Source: Capnocytophaga sp. oral taxon 878 (GTDB taxonomy: Bacteria; Bacteroidota; Bacteroidia; Flavobacteriales; Flavobacteriaceae). From it: 64,000 nt of DNA. The stretch is from contig NZ_CP027229.1 in NCBI RefSeq assembly GCF_002999135.1, positions 186,001 to 250,000 of the forward strand, in the 5' to 3' direction. Made by a program: the position numbers and the translations under genes. This document shows, piece after piece, positions 17,050 to 27,000 of the stretch; the first letter of the stretch is position 1, and every line of letters starts with the position of its first letter. The notes beneath the pieces are model-generated. The model was not told the DNA's origin. It did no database searches and saw nothing but the letters and a program-made list of their open reading frames with translations.

Positions 17050-18366
17050 CTATCTGTTGCTTTTGTAAAAGCCGTAAAATAATATGTAGCTATAACATAC
17101 TACTAAAATAAAGAACGCTAGCCTAAATCCTATATAATCGGTAAGGAAGCCGTAAAGAACAGGTATGAGTCCGCCGCCAACAATCATAGAGCAAAGAATT
17201 CCTGAGGCTTGTGTTTTTAGTTCATCAATACCTTCATTGGCTAAAGCAAAGATAGTAGGGAACATTATAGAGTTAAAGAGCCCTATGGCTAATAGGCTTA
17301 TCATAGAAAATAATCCTTCGGTATTGATAGAAAGTAGAATGAGTGATATGGCACAAAGAGCTGCTATCATAAGCATTTTGGAGGGTGCAAACTTATTACT
17401 TAGATGCGCCCCAATGAAGCGCCCTACCATAGCTCCGCCCCAATAGGTGCAAAGGAAAATACCTACGATGGCTTTGGGATCGGGTAGGGAAGAGGTGTGG
17501 AAGCCAAAGAGAGAGGATAAGTTTTCCCATAAACCACCTCCTACGGGGCATTCTATTATTTCAGCTTTATTGATTTCGACAAGGTAGTTTATGGTAAAGC
17601 TGCCTATTACTACTTCGGCCCCAACATAGAGAAAAATTCCTATGGCTCCTAATAGGAGAGAACGTTTTTTTAAGAGAGTGATGTAGTTTTCTTTTTCTAC
17701 TTTTTCAATAGCGGTATTGGCATAAGGTAGCTTGGTGAGTGAAAAAATGAGTGCTAAAACAATAATTGCAAAGGCAATGTATAAAGAAGGTATTTGTATG
17801 GATAGGGCTTCGGACTGCAGGTATATTTGCTTATCGAGTTCGTCCATTTGGGATATTTCGGCGCTGCTTTTTATTTCGTCTTTCAGTAAGAATGCAGATG
17901 CTGCGATGGGGGCAAAGGAGGTGCCTAAGGCATTAAATGCTTGTGAGTAAGTAAGCCGGCTAGGGGTAGTGCTTTCGCTACCTAAGGCAGATATATAGGG
18001 GTTAACAGCGACCTGCAAAAAGGTGATGCCAGTACCTAATACGAATACGGCTGACATAAATAGTGGGAATGAGCGCTCATCGGCAGCAGGGTGAAAAAGT
18101 AGTGCTCCTAAAGCGATGAGTACGAGCCCTAAAACTATGCCGCGCTGGTAACCTATGCGGCTAAGGGCAAAACCTGCTGGTATGGAGAAGAGCAGGTAGG
18201 GTAAGAAAAAGAAAAGTAATAAGATTGCTGAATGGGTATAATTCAGCTCGAAAATATCGCGTAGATATGGTAATAAGAATTGTACAAATACAGTTATCGC
18301 TCCGAAGAAAAAGAATAACAGACCTACAAAAGTAAATGCTTTAACTCTCTGTTTTGACTTACTCAT
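17050..18366 (-). CDS. Sugar MFS transporter, FHS (FucP/GluP-type) family
   Basis: A 438-residue major facilitator protein with about 12 hydrophobic segments. Segments diagnostic for the fucose-galactose-glucose:H+ symporter group are visible: FGAITVFVQFLLPYLRDIF in helix 1, AVNPYISALGSESTTPSRL in the middle of the first half and TYWGGAMVGRFIGAHLSNKF in the second. The wide loop between halves (about 190-260) and the insertion near residue 275 (ECPVGGGLWENLSSLFGFHT) resemble the NagP/GluP branch. The substrate is probably a hexose or N-acetylhexosamine, but this cannot be settled from sequence alone. Single-gene unit with promoter box at 18404-18412 and terminator at 16972. Confidence 0.88.
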   Translation of the reverse strand: MSKSKQRVKAFTFVGLLFFFFGAITVFVQFLLPYLRDIFELNYTHSAILLLFFFLPYLLFSIPAGFALSRIGYQRGIVLGLVLIALGALLFHPAADERSFPLFMSAVFVLGTGITFLQVAVNPYISALGSESTTPSRLTYSQAFNALGTSFAPIAASAFLLKDEIKSSAEISQMDELDKQIYLQSEALSIQIPSLYIAFAIIVLALIFSLTKLPYANTAIEKVEKENYITLLKKRSLLLGAIGIFLYVGAEVVIGSFTINYLVEINKAEIIECPVGGGLWENLSSLFGFHTSSLPDPKAIVGIFLCTYWGGAMVGRFIGAHLSNKFAPSKMLMIAALCAISLILLSINTEGLFSMISLLAIGLFNSIMFPTIFALANEGIDELKTQASGILCSMIVGGGLIPVLYGFLTDYIGFRLAFFILVVCYSYILFYGFYKSNR

Positions 18367-18403
18367 TTGTAATTATTGGTTGAAAAAGTTGATTTTTGAC
18401 GGC

Positions 18404-18412
18404 GCAAATGTA
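18404..18412 (-). promoter_or_regulatory. -7 box of the MFS gene promoter
   Basis: TACATTTGC on the minus strand about 40 nt upstream of the MFS start; no convincing TTG at the expected distance. Confidence 0.55.
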
Positions 18413-18615
18413 CGGAATTATTTTAAAATTTCGTTAAAATTTAACTTTTTATTTTTGATGTGTTTTCAATCCTTTTTTGTAATATGTTGATAATGAGTAT
18501 TTGTAATGAGTGTTTGAAGTCTGTTTTAACAATTTAAGCTGTAAAAATATACTTTTGGTAGGGGTGATATTTATAAAAAAAATAGCATAGTTATAGGAGA
18601 TATGAAAAAAAGTAG

Positions 18616-18624
18616 TACTTTTGC
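18616..18624 (+). promoter_or_regulatory. -7 box upstream of the TonB-dependent receptor
   Basis: TACTTTTGC matches the Bacteroidota -7 element. If used, the mRNA leader would be about 140 nt and would contain the 11-nt array at 18653-18715. Confidence 0.6.
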
Positions 18625-18652
18625 ACTCGGAAATGGTAAGGAGAGGGGAAGG

Positions 18653-18715
18653 TTTATCCTTCGTTTATCCTTCGTATATCCTTCGCTCATCCTTCGTTCA
18701 TCCTTCGTTGGAGGT
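18653..18715 (+). repeat. 11-nt-period tandem array, copy C
   Basis: The most regular array of the family: CTTCGTTTATC, CTTCGTATATC, CTTCGCTCATC and CTTCGTTCATC follow each other without gaps, flanked by partial units. It lies between the promoter box and the receptor start codon. Confidence 0.85.
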
Positions 18716-18770
18716 AGCTTTTTTATTATAGGAACAAATAATTAATAACTAAAATAAACTATAATTAACG

Positions 18771-21629
18771 ATGAAAAGCTGGTTTTTAAATGTAGCAGTT
18801 TTCTTACTTACGGCAATGCTGTATGCCCAAAATGGAACAGTAACGGGTGAGGTTATTGACGATAGTAATGTGCCTTTGATGGCTGCTAATGTGTTGGTGA
18901 AGGGGACTACCCATGGCGTTACCACTGATATGGATGGTAAGTTTAGCCTTGGAGTGAGTGCCAATACTGGGACTCTTGAGGTTTCATACCTTGGGTATGT
19001 AACTCAGTCTGTTGCGTATAAGTTGGTGAATGGTAAAGCACACATTAGGGTTAAACTTGTGAGCGACCAAGAACATCTTAGTGAGGTGATAGTAACCGGC
19101 AAAAGTACTTTGTTGGATATTGCTCAAGAACGTAAGACACCGGTAGCGGTATCGACTATTCAAGCTACTGAGATTGTTGAGAAATTAGGAACAAGAGAGC
19201 TGCCTGAAATTTTGAACCGTACGCCTTCGGTATATGCTACTAAAGGAGGGGGAGGATTTGGAGACTCTAAAGTAAGTATGCGAGGTTTTTCTTCTAAAAA
19301 CGTAGCAGTAATGGTGAATGGTATGCCAGTGAATGATATGGAAGGTGGTACTGTTTATTTTAGTAACTGGACAGGATTATCGGATGTTACTTCGGCTATG
19401 CAAGTACAGCGTGGTTTAGGGGCATCGAAATTGGCAATAGCTTCGGTAGGGGGTACCCTTAACTTCATATTACGAGCATCTGATATGGCAGAAGGAGGTA
19501 ATATAGCTTTTAACTATGGAAGTAATCAAGAGTATAAAGGTACAGTATCATACAATACGGGTAAAACTACAACAGGCTGGTCAGCTTCAGTACTATTTGG
19601 TAAAAATGTAGGTCGTAAATATGTAGATGCAACTCAATTTGATGCATATAATTACTATATAGCATTGGGTTATGAACCTTCTAAAAAGCATAGTTTTCAG
19701 TTAATGTTTACAGGAGCAGCCCAATGGCATAACCAACGTTATAACAGTCCTTCAATTGAGGCTGCTCAGAAAAATGGAGGTACTGAGGATAAACCTAATA
19801 GACGCTATAATGCTGATTGGGGGTATTTAAATGGAGAGGTTTTTTCATTGAAAAGAAATTTATATCACAAGCCTGTGGCTATGCTTAATTGGGATTGGAA
19901 AATGAATGAACAAACATCATTAAGTACAGTGTTATACGCTTCATTTGGTAGAGGTATGGGTATTAGTGGTGATGGAAAAGCTTATAAAGGGAACTTAATT
20001 AGAAGAACAACAAAAGATGGTGTAGTTTATTATGTGCCTAATGAAACTACATTTGATGGACTTCGTACACCTGAAGGTTTGGTAGATGTAGAAGCAGCAG
20101 TACGCTACAATAAAGGTGAGGCTGTTTCTGGTCTTCAACAAATTAGAACACCAGGTATAACAGGAAATACTTTACAAGTAGTTGATCCTTTAGGAAATAA
20201 ACATTATATCAGTGAAGGCTTTACAAATATAGGTTCTGTAAACTCTCATGATTGGTATGGGTTTCTTACTAATTTAAAACACGAAATTAATAAGAATTTC
20301 ACATTAAACTTAGGGATAGATGGTCGTTATTATTATGGTTATCACCATCGGGTAGTTACTGACTTATTAGGAGCTTCAGGCTATGCTACAACAAGCAATA
20401 GAAACCTTACAACACCTAATATTATTAGGGCAACAGTTTCGGATAAGCCTTCTTTCAATCCTTTTTCGAGTGTAACGCCTCTTGAAAATCAAACAGGCTG
20501 GAGTAATGATGGTGAGGTAAAATGGTTTGGTCTGTTCTCACAATTTGAATATTCAGATGATAAGTTTTCGGCATTTTTGCAAGGTTCTACTTCAATGCAG
20601 TCATATCAACGAATTGATAACTTTTTAAAACCTGGTACTTTAGCTATTAGGACTAACCCTAATACAAAGATGGATAAGGAAACAGGATTTAAAAATATCA
20701 TAGGTTATAATATTAAAGGTGGAGTGAACTATAATATTAATGAGCAACATAATGTTTTTGCTAATATAGGTTATTACTCTAAGCAACCATTTTTTAATGC
20801 AGTATTTCCTAATAATAAAAATTTCTTAAATCAAGAATTGACAAATGAGAAGATTTTTGGAGTAGAGGCAGGTTATGGTTTTAAATCAGAATATGTTAAT
20901 GCTAATATGAACGTATATCGTACTTCTTGGAAAGATCGTTATGAATCTAAGCGAAACAATATAATACTTCCTTCAGGTGGTACACTTACGGCTTATGCTA
21001 ATATTTTCGGTATAGAAGAAGTACACCAAGGAGTAGAATTTGAAGCAACAGCTACTATTAATCAATATTTGAAGTTAAATGGTTCACTTTCTTTGGGAGA
21101 TTGGTTTTACAAAGGTAATGCAAATAGTTATCTTATTAATAATAATAATGAGAATGTGGATAATCAAGGAAATGTAATCAGAGGTGATGTTGCACCTTAC
21201 ATTACTTACTTAGATAGAGTGAAAGTAGGTGAAACGGCTCAAACTACTGCTTCATTAGGAGCTACTATTTTTCCTTCAATTAAGGGGCTAAAAATAGATG
21301 TTGATTGGCAATATGTAAATAATCTTTATGCTAATCTAAATATCGTTGATTTTACTTCAAAAGCAAAGGCTGAATTGGGAGCTTTGAAATTGCCAAGTTA
21401 TAATTTATTTGATTTAGGAGTTTCTTATAAATTATCATTAACTGATAAACAAAGACTTACATTTTCAGCTCGTGCTTATAATGTGTTAGACACTTATTAT
21501 ATAGCAGAGTCTTATTCAAGTAAACATGTTGAAAATGGAGTGAAAACTTACCAAGGTATTAGTGTGAAAAACAATGTGTACTTTGGTGCGGGACGTACCT
21601 TTAGCTTTGGTGTACGCTACAACTTTTAA
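18771..21629 (+). CDS. TonB-dependent receptor with carboxypeptidase-like N-terminal domain
   Basis: Outer-membrane receptor that imports a ligand with energy from TonB. The 952-residue protein has a signal peptide (about 1-19), a CarboxypepD-regulatory-like domain (about 22-100, VTGEVIDDSNVPLMAANVLV), a plug domain (about 120-235, with VSMRGFSSKNVAVMVNGMPV and SVGGTLNFILR) and a beta-barrel ending in a terminal phenylalanine (FSFGVRYNF), the outer-membrane insertion signal. The plug lacks the SusC signature seen in the protein at 24074, and no susD-like gene follows, so it is a stand-alone receptor of the type used for iron, heme, vitamin or peptide uptake; the ligand is unknown. A strong terminator follows. 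Confidence 0.93.
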   Translation: MKSWFLNVAVFLLTAMLYAQNGTVTGEVIDDSNVPLMAANVLVKGTTHGVTTDMDGKFSLGVSANTGTLEVSYLGYVTQSVAYKLVNGKAHIRVKLVSDQEHLSEVIVTGKSTLLDIAQERKTPVAVSTIQATEIVEKLGTRELPEILNRTPSVYATKGGGGFGDSKVSMRGFSSKNVAVMVNGMPVNDMEGGTVYFSNWTGLSDVTSAMQVQRGLGASKLAIASVGGTLNFILRASDMAEGGNIAFNYGSNQEYKGTVSYNTGKTTTGWSASVLFGKNVGRKYVDATQFDAYNYYIALGYEPSKKHSFQLMFTGAAQWHNQRYNSPSIEAAQKNGGTEDKPNRRYNADWGYLNGEVFSLKRNLYHKPVAMLNWDWKMNEQTSLSTVLYASFGRGMGISGDGKAYKGNLIRRTTKDGVVYYVPNETTFDGLRTPEGLVDVEAAVRYNKGEAVSGLQQIRTPGITGNTLQVVDPLGNKHYISEGFTNIGSVNSHDWYGFLTNLKHEINKNFTLNLGIDGRYYYGYHHRVVTDLLGASGYATTSNRNLTTPNIIRATVSDKPSFNPFSSVTPLENQTGWSNDGEVKWFGLFSQFEYSDDKFSAFLQGSTSMQSYQRIDNFLKPGTLAIRTNPNTKMDKETGFKNIIGYNIKGGVNYNINEQHNVFANIGYYSKQPFFNAVFPNNKNFLNQELTNEKIFGVEAGYGFKSEYVNANMNVYRTSWKDRYESKRNNIILPSGGTLTAYANIFGIEEVHQGVEFEATATINQYLKLNGSLSLGDWFYKGNANSYLINNNNENVDNQGNVIRGDVAPYITYLDRVKVGETAQTTASLGATIFPSIKGLKIDVDWQYVNNLYANLNIVDFTSKAKAELGALKLPSYNLFDLGVSYKLSLTDKQRLTFSARAYNVLDTYYIAESYSSKHVENGVKTYQGISVKNNVYFGAGRTFSFGVRYNF

Positions 21630-21653
21630 TGAGATAATAACTAAGAAATAAGG

Positions 21654-21690
21654 AAGAGGCTGCCTGATAAAGGGCGGCCTCTTTTTTTTG
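21654..21690 (+). terminator. Terminator after the TonB-dependent receptor
   Basis: Stem AAGAGGCTGCC pairs with GGCGGCCTCTT around an 8-nt loop (one G-T pair), followed by a run of T. Confidence 0.9.
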
Positions 21691-21739
21691 TTGGTAAATT
21701 GGGATGATAGGTGGTATTGGGGTGGCATTAGCTTACTGA

Positions 21740-21785
21740 CTATCCTTCGTTTATAGTTCGTTTATCCTTCGTTATTCGTTCGTTC
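21740..21785 (+). repeat. 11-nt-period tandem array, copy D
   Basis: Units CCTTCGTTTAT, AGTTCGTTTAT, CCTTCGTTAT (10 nt) and TCGTTCGTTCA. About 44 bp are identical to copy E at 55467, although the flanking DNA is unrelated. Confidence 0.85.
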
Positions 21786-21818
21786 AAGCTTTGGTTGAGT
21801 TATTGGGAGAATAGAGAA

Positions 21819-21850
21819 TTGGTAATTTGGTGAATTATTTGTATCTTTGC
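21819..21850 (+). promoter_or_regulatory. Promoter of the Gcr-type gene
   Basis: TTG (21819-21821), 20 nt, TATCTTTGC (21842-21850); the start codon is about 50 nt further. Confidence 0.65.
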
Positions 21851-21898
21851 ATTCTAGGACTTGAAGTGTATAATCTAAAAATCTAAAGGAAAAGAGAA

Positions 21899-23905
21899 AT
21901 GAAGACATATAAATCGGTTTATGAAATCTTTGAGACTTATAAGGCGGTATCGGGATATGAAGATATTGACTTTGTATTTGATATAGTGAATTATTTCCGC
22001 CAAAAAAGTAAAGATAAAAAGGTACCACTTACTATTGGAGAATTACTTTCGGAGTTAAAGCACAATGAAGAGCATATTGCTTTTTTTAAGGAAAAGCTTC
22101 ATAGTGTATTTGCTAATAAAGGGAAAGTGATTCTTTTTACAGATGCGGGGTTACTAAATAGTGTTTCTTTTTTTAAGGAACTGCGCAGGCGTATAGGGCA
22201 TCAGTTGGTTCCGGATCAGCCTTCACAAGAGAATATTCAGTATGTGCTTAATCAGCTTTTTTATAAGCCTTCGGATGTGAAATGGGTACAGCGGATTCCT
22301 TTAGAGAATTGGAAGGAACTTTTTGATATTCTTGCTGTTGAGACTTTTTATGAGGATAATGAGTTAAAAAGTACCTCGCAGGAGATATTGTTGGCGATAA
22401 TGATACTTTCACAACGTATGGGGGGGCTGGCTTTGCAAACGGATGTACACCGTATGGTGCCTGAATATGCGCAGTTAAACAGTCCTTTTATTGCTTTGGA
22501 TGATGAATTAAATAACCTTGCTAGAATTCTTGCTAAGGAGGAAAGGCCTTACCTTTATATTCAGGAATATGAGCAAGATTATAAGCAACTGAATATTTTG
22601 GCTGGGCAATGTGAGGATTTTGTGAATAAGGCGGATGCTAATGCGGGTAAATATGGGGTTACTTTTAGTGTAAACCAAACGCTTTTGCTTATAAGGCAGC
22701 AGGTGAAACGCATTAGGCGGTTATACAACTATCTTTTTATAGAAAAAGAAGTGGATAAGCGGGAAAAAGTTATTGCTTTTTACTTAGATATGGTGAAAAC
22801 CAACTCTAAAAAGAATAATGTACGCAAACTTATTAACGATAGTGTGTATAATATTACTTATGAAATTACTAATTATACTGGTAAAACGGGGGAACATTAT
22901 ATCACATCGACAAGGAGTGAGTATTTTAAGATGCTGAAAACAGCTTTATGGGGAGGGGTGATAGTGGCTTTTATGTGCCTCATAAAGCTTTATATGAGTA
23001 TGCAGCCTGACCAAAGTAGTTTTTTTCGTGCTTTGAACTATAGTATGAACTATGCTGTGGGATTTGTACTTATTTACCTAACGGGCTCTACTTTGGCGAC
23101 GAAACAGCCCGCTATGACGGCATCGACTATTGCAAAAACTTTGGAAAACCTGAATGTAAATGATGGTAAGGATAAGATGAAGTATTACCATGAGTTTACA
23201 GCCCTATTTACACGGCTTTTTAGGTCGCAATTCATAGCTTTTGTGGGGAATGTATTTGGGGCGTTTCCTATATCGTTATTATTGGTAATAGGGCTAAGTT
23301 ATTTGAATGGTTATAATATTGCGACTGAGAAGAGTTTGCATCTGCTAAAAGACCTAAATATATGGCATACACCGGTATTTTTGCATGCTTGTATTGCTGG
23401 GGTATTTTTATTCCTTTCGGGTATAATAGCAGGTAATGTGGCAAGTGTGAATAACTTTAATAATTTTTATTACAGGCTTTCGGAGCACCCTTTTCTAAAA
23501 GGATTTTTTGGGAAAGTACGTATGCAGAGGGTAGCAAGCTGGATGCAGCGAAAATGGCCGAGTGTGGTATCGAATATATGGTTTGGTGTTTTTATGGGTA
23601 GTGCGTGGGCAGTAGGAGAATTTTTTGGTTTACCTATTGATATACGCCATATTACTTTTGCAAGTGGTAATTTTGCTTATGGCTTGTATGGTATGGATTT
23701 TATGATTAGTTTAGAGAATGTAATGTGGTGTGTATTAGGTATAGGAATTATAGGATTGGGTAATTTTATTGTAAGTTTTGGCCTTTCGTTATGGATAGCT
23801 TTGCGATCACGAGAGGTGCCATTTTCGGAGTTGCGCTATCTGATACGTTGTGTGTGGAATGCCTTTAAAGCTCGTCCGAGTGTATTTTTCTTTCCGGGGA
23901 AATAA
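21899..23905 (+). CDS. Gcr-family membrane protein (annotated 'site-specific recombinase')
   Basis: A 668-residue protein resembling the Gcr/SpecificRecomb family. The N-terminal ~330 residues are soluble, helical and charged; the C-terminal half has about six hydrophobic segments (for example LWGGVIVAFMCLIKLYM, FPISLLLVIGLSYL, IAGVFLFLSGIIAGNVAS, IWFGVFMGSAWAVGEFF). I see neither the serine nor the tyrosine recombinase catalytic pattern, so the recombinase name inherited from an early gonococcal report looks unsupported by this sequence. It is a single-gene unit with its own promoter, between two receptor loci. Its biochemical role is unknown. Confidence 0.75.
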   Translation: MKTYKSVYEIFETYKAVSGYEDIDFVFDIVNYFRQKSKDKKVPLTIGELLSELKHNEEHIAFFKEKLHSVFANKGKVILFTDAGLLNSVSFFKELRRRIGHQLVPDQPSQENIQYVLNQLFYKPSDVKWVQRIPLENWKELFDILAVETFYEDNELKSTSQEILLAIMILSQRMGGLALQTDVHRMVPEYAQLNSPFIALDDELNNLARILAKEERPYLYIQEYEQDYKQLNILAGQCEDFVNKADANAGKYGVTFSVNQTLLLIRQQVKRIRRLYNYLFIEKEVDKREKVIAFYLDMVKTNSKKNNVRKLINDSVYNITYEITNYTGKTGEHYITSTRSEYFKMLKTALWGGVIVAFMCLIKLYMSMQPDQSSFFRALNYSMNYAVGFVLIYLTGSTLATKQPAMTASTIAKTLENLNVNDGKDKMKYYHEFTALFTRLFRSQFIAFVGNVFGAFPISLLLVIGLSYLNGYNIATEKSLHLLKDLNIWHTPVFLHACIAGVFLFLSGIIAGNVASVNNFNNFYYRLSEHPFLKGFFGKVRMQRVASWMQRKWPSVVSNIWFGVFMGSAWAVGEFFGLPIDIRHITFASGNFAYGLYGMDFMISLENVMWCVLGIGIIGLGNFIVSFGLSLWIALRSREVPFSELRYLIRCVWNAFKARPSVFFFPGK

Positions 23906-23960
23906 GATTATGGTTTCTAATATTTGCTTTTAGTTGCTGATAATCAATAAAGAATAAACA

Positions 23961-23980
23961 AATGTTAAATTTATAACATT
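23961..23980. promoter_or_regulatory. Palindrome upstream of susC, candidate operator
   Basis: Perfect 7-bp inverted repeat AATGTTA - 6 nt - TAACATT, centred about 70 nt upstream of the likely transcription start. It is AT-rich, so chance is possible. Confidence 0.35.
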
Positions 23981-24006
23981 TTTCTTTTAAAAAACTTCTA
24001 ATAATA

Positions 24007-24040
24007 TTTGCATTATATTGTATTTTATTTCTATATTTGC
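24007..24040 (+). promoter_or_regulatory. susC promoter
   Basis: TTTG (24007-24010), 21 nt, TATATTTGC (24032-24040), about 30 nt upstream of the start codon. Confidence 0.7.
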
Positions 24041-24073
24041 GGTGTCTAATAACCAATAGAAAGTTTTAGAAGT

Positions 24074-27000
24074 ATGGAAAGAAAATTCTTCTTATTGCTA
24101 ATAGTATTTTGGGGCTTCACCTTCCAACTATTTGCACAGACAAAGCAAGTTACAGGAACTGTAACAGATGAGAATGGCACTCCGCTAGGTAGTGTGAGTG
24201 TGCAGGTAAAAGGTACTACCCAAGGGGTAGCTACTGATTTTGATGGTAAGTACAGCATAAATGTGCCTCAAGGAGGAGTATTGCTGTTTAGTTCGGTAGG
24301 ATTTGCCTCACAGGAAAAGAAAGTGACAAGCACAGGTAAATCTGTTGTAATTAATGTGGTACTGAAGGAAGATACCCAAGAGCTTTCGGAAGTAATTGTA
24401 GTAGGGTATGGTACTAAAAAGAAAGAGAACCTTTCGGGTGCGGTAGCTTCAGTAGATACGAGGAAGCTGAATACTCGTCCGTCATCTAACATTACCAAAG
24501 CCTTACAAGGAGCCGTAGCTGGGGTAACTATTATTTCGCGTCCTGGAGGCACAAGTCTTAATATTCGTGGACGAGGTAATTTAGGTAGTTCTGATCCTTT
24601 ATATATCGTAGATGGTATTGAGGTGAGTAGTGGATTTTTCAATGCTATTGATCCTAATAATATTGAGAATATCTCTTTCTTAAAGGACGCATCATCAGCA
24701 GCTATTTACGGTGCTAAGGCAGCCTATGGGGTAGTGCTTGTAACTACTAAAACAGCTAAGGCAGGGGTAATGCAAATTAGTTATAATGGCTCAACAGGCG
24801 TACAAATGCCTACTTATTTGCCTAAAGTAGTTAATTCGGCTGAATATGCTGAAATGTATAGGACTGCTGAAAGAAATGGAGGGGTAAGGGAAGATAATCT
24901 TACCTTTACAAATGAAATGGTTCAAAAATACCGTGATGGATCGGATCCGGACCGTTATCCTAATACCAATTGGTTTGATCTTATTCTTAGAAAACAAAGC
25001 TTTATTACTAAACATAACTTGCAGTTATCAGGAGGAGTTGATAAATTCAAGTATCTTGTAGATACAGGTTTTCTACAAGAAGAAGGTAATACTATAGGTA
25101 GTAAGACAAACCGCTATAACTTTAATACCAAAACCTCTTCTGATATTAAAAAATGGCTTACTCTTACCACTAATATGAACGTTATTTATACCAAGTATAA
25201 CAATGATCGAGGAGGAGCTAACTTAGTAGAGGCTTTGCGTATACCACCTACACAAGTGGCTAAACACTCTAACGGAGAATGGGGAAGTGTACGTAATGGA
25301 CGACAAAATACAGGAGCAGAGATTAATCGTAACCCTCTTCGTTTGTTGACTGAAGATGGACGTTCTAACTATACCCAACGCCGTATTTTAGGAACAGTAG
25401 CTGCTGAAGTACGCCCTTTAGAAGGTATGAAGATTACTAATCAATTTGCTTATAGTTATTTTGACACTCGTAACTTTTCATTTTCTAACCGCAAAAAAGG
25501 AGTACCAAGTTTCTTAACTCCTTCTAGTGGTATCATACCAGGTACAGCTTCTACAGATAACCAAATGAAGATGGATTGGTATTACTCTGATAAATTTGTG
25601 TATGACGGTTGGCTTAACTATGACAAAACTTATAATGATCTTCATGATGTTACCTTTATGTTAGGTACTCATACTGATGCTTATTCATTTCGTCGTCTTA
25701 TTGTAGGGCGTAAAAATTTTGCTAGCAATGAGATGAATGATTTTTCAGGAGGTTCAGTTAAAGAAGCAGACCAAGTTGTAACTGATAGTGATAATGTAAA
25801 TTATTATGAGGAAGAAAGTATTAATTCTTATTTTGGTAGGTTAGGCTATACATACGCCAATAAATATTTGTTTGAAGCTAACCTACGTGCAGATGCTTCT
25901 TCACGTTTTGCTAAGAAAGGTCGTTGGGGTTATTTTCCTTCTTTTTCTGCTGCTTGGCGTTTGGAACAGGAAGAATTTATGAAAAATATTTCTTGGCTTG
26001 ATGCTCTTAAAGTACGTGCTTCTTGGGGGGAAAATGGTAATATCAATAATATAGGTCTATATGATACTTATTCTACTTACAGTAGTGGTAGTACTACTGT
26101 ATTAGGAGGTGTAAGTACTCCAATTCTTTATGAAGGACGTATAGGTAACCCTAATCTTACTTGGGAGACAACTGCTTCAACGAATTTAGGTATTGATTTA
26201 AGTCTTGGTAAAGGGTTATTTAGCCTTACTGCTGATGTATATAACCGTCTTACTAAAGGTATTTTGATTCGTGCCAATGATATTATGACTGAAACAGGTT
26301 TGTCATCAGGCCAGATACCAGCTCGCAATGTAGGTAAGGTGCGTAACAAAGGTATAGAGTTAGTACTTTCTCACCATAAAAACTTTGGTGATTTTGAGTA
26401 TAATGTATCTGTAAATGGTACTTATAACCATAATGAAATAGTTGATTTGGGAGATAAAGTAAACCAATTACCACCAAGTGGTCACTGGATATATCGTAAA
26501 GGAGGATCTATAGGCGATTTTTATATGATTGAAGCTAATGGTTTATATTCAATTAAAGATATTGAAAGTGGTAATTATGTGAAGAAAGGAGCGCAAGCGC
26601 CCGAAGCTGGTATGATTCGTTTTGTAGACCAAAATGGAGATAAAAATATTGATGATAATGATCGTGTGGTTACAGGTAATGATGTCCCTAAATATACTTA
26701 TGGTATTAACTTAGATCTTAGTTACAAAAATTGGACTCTTTCAGTATTAGGACAAGGTGTGTATGGAGTAAAGGTATATTTGGAAAACGAAGCTGCACAA
26801 GCTTTCTTTGATCAATCAGTACCACGTGAGTGGCAACGTGATAATTGGACGACTACTAACCAAGGAGCTATTTATCCTAAGTTATTTGTACCTTCCGATA
26901 AACGTTTTTCATATAATTCAACTCATTCTTCATTTTGGTTGTTTGATGCTTCTTATTTTCGTATAAAGAATATTACGTTGGCTTATAATTTGCCTGATAA

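Larger units (their letters stand above)
18413..18770. other. Intergenic region upstream of the TonB-dependent receptor
   Basis: The gene-free gap of about 400 bp contains the leftward MFS promoter, the rightward receptor promoter box (18616-18624) and an 11-nt array. No gene is seen. Confidence 0.6.

Noticed and set aside
21899..23905. DNA invertase acting on the 280-bp inverted repeat
   Set aside because: The Gcr-type protein lacks recombinase catalytic motifs and is mostly membrane-embedded; proximity (12 kb) is not evidence.
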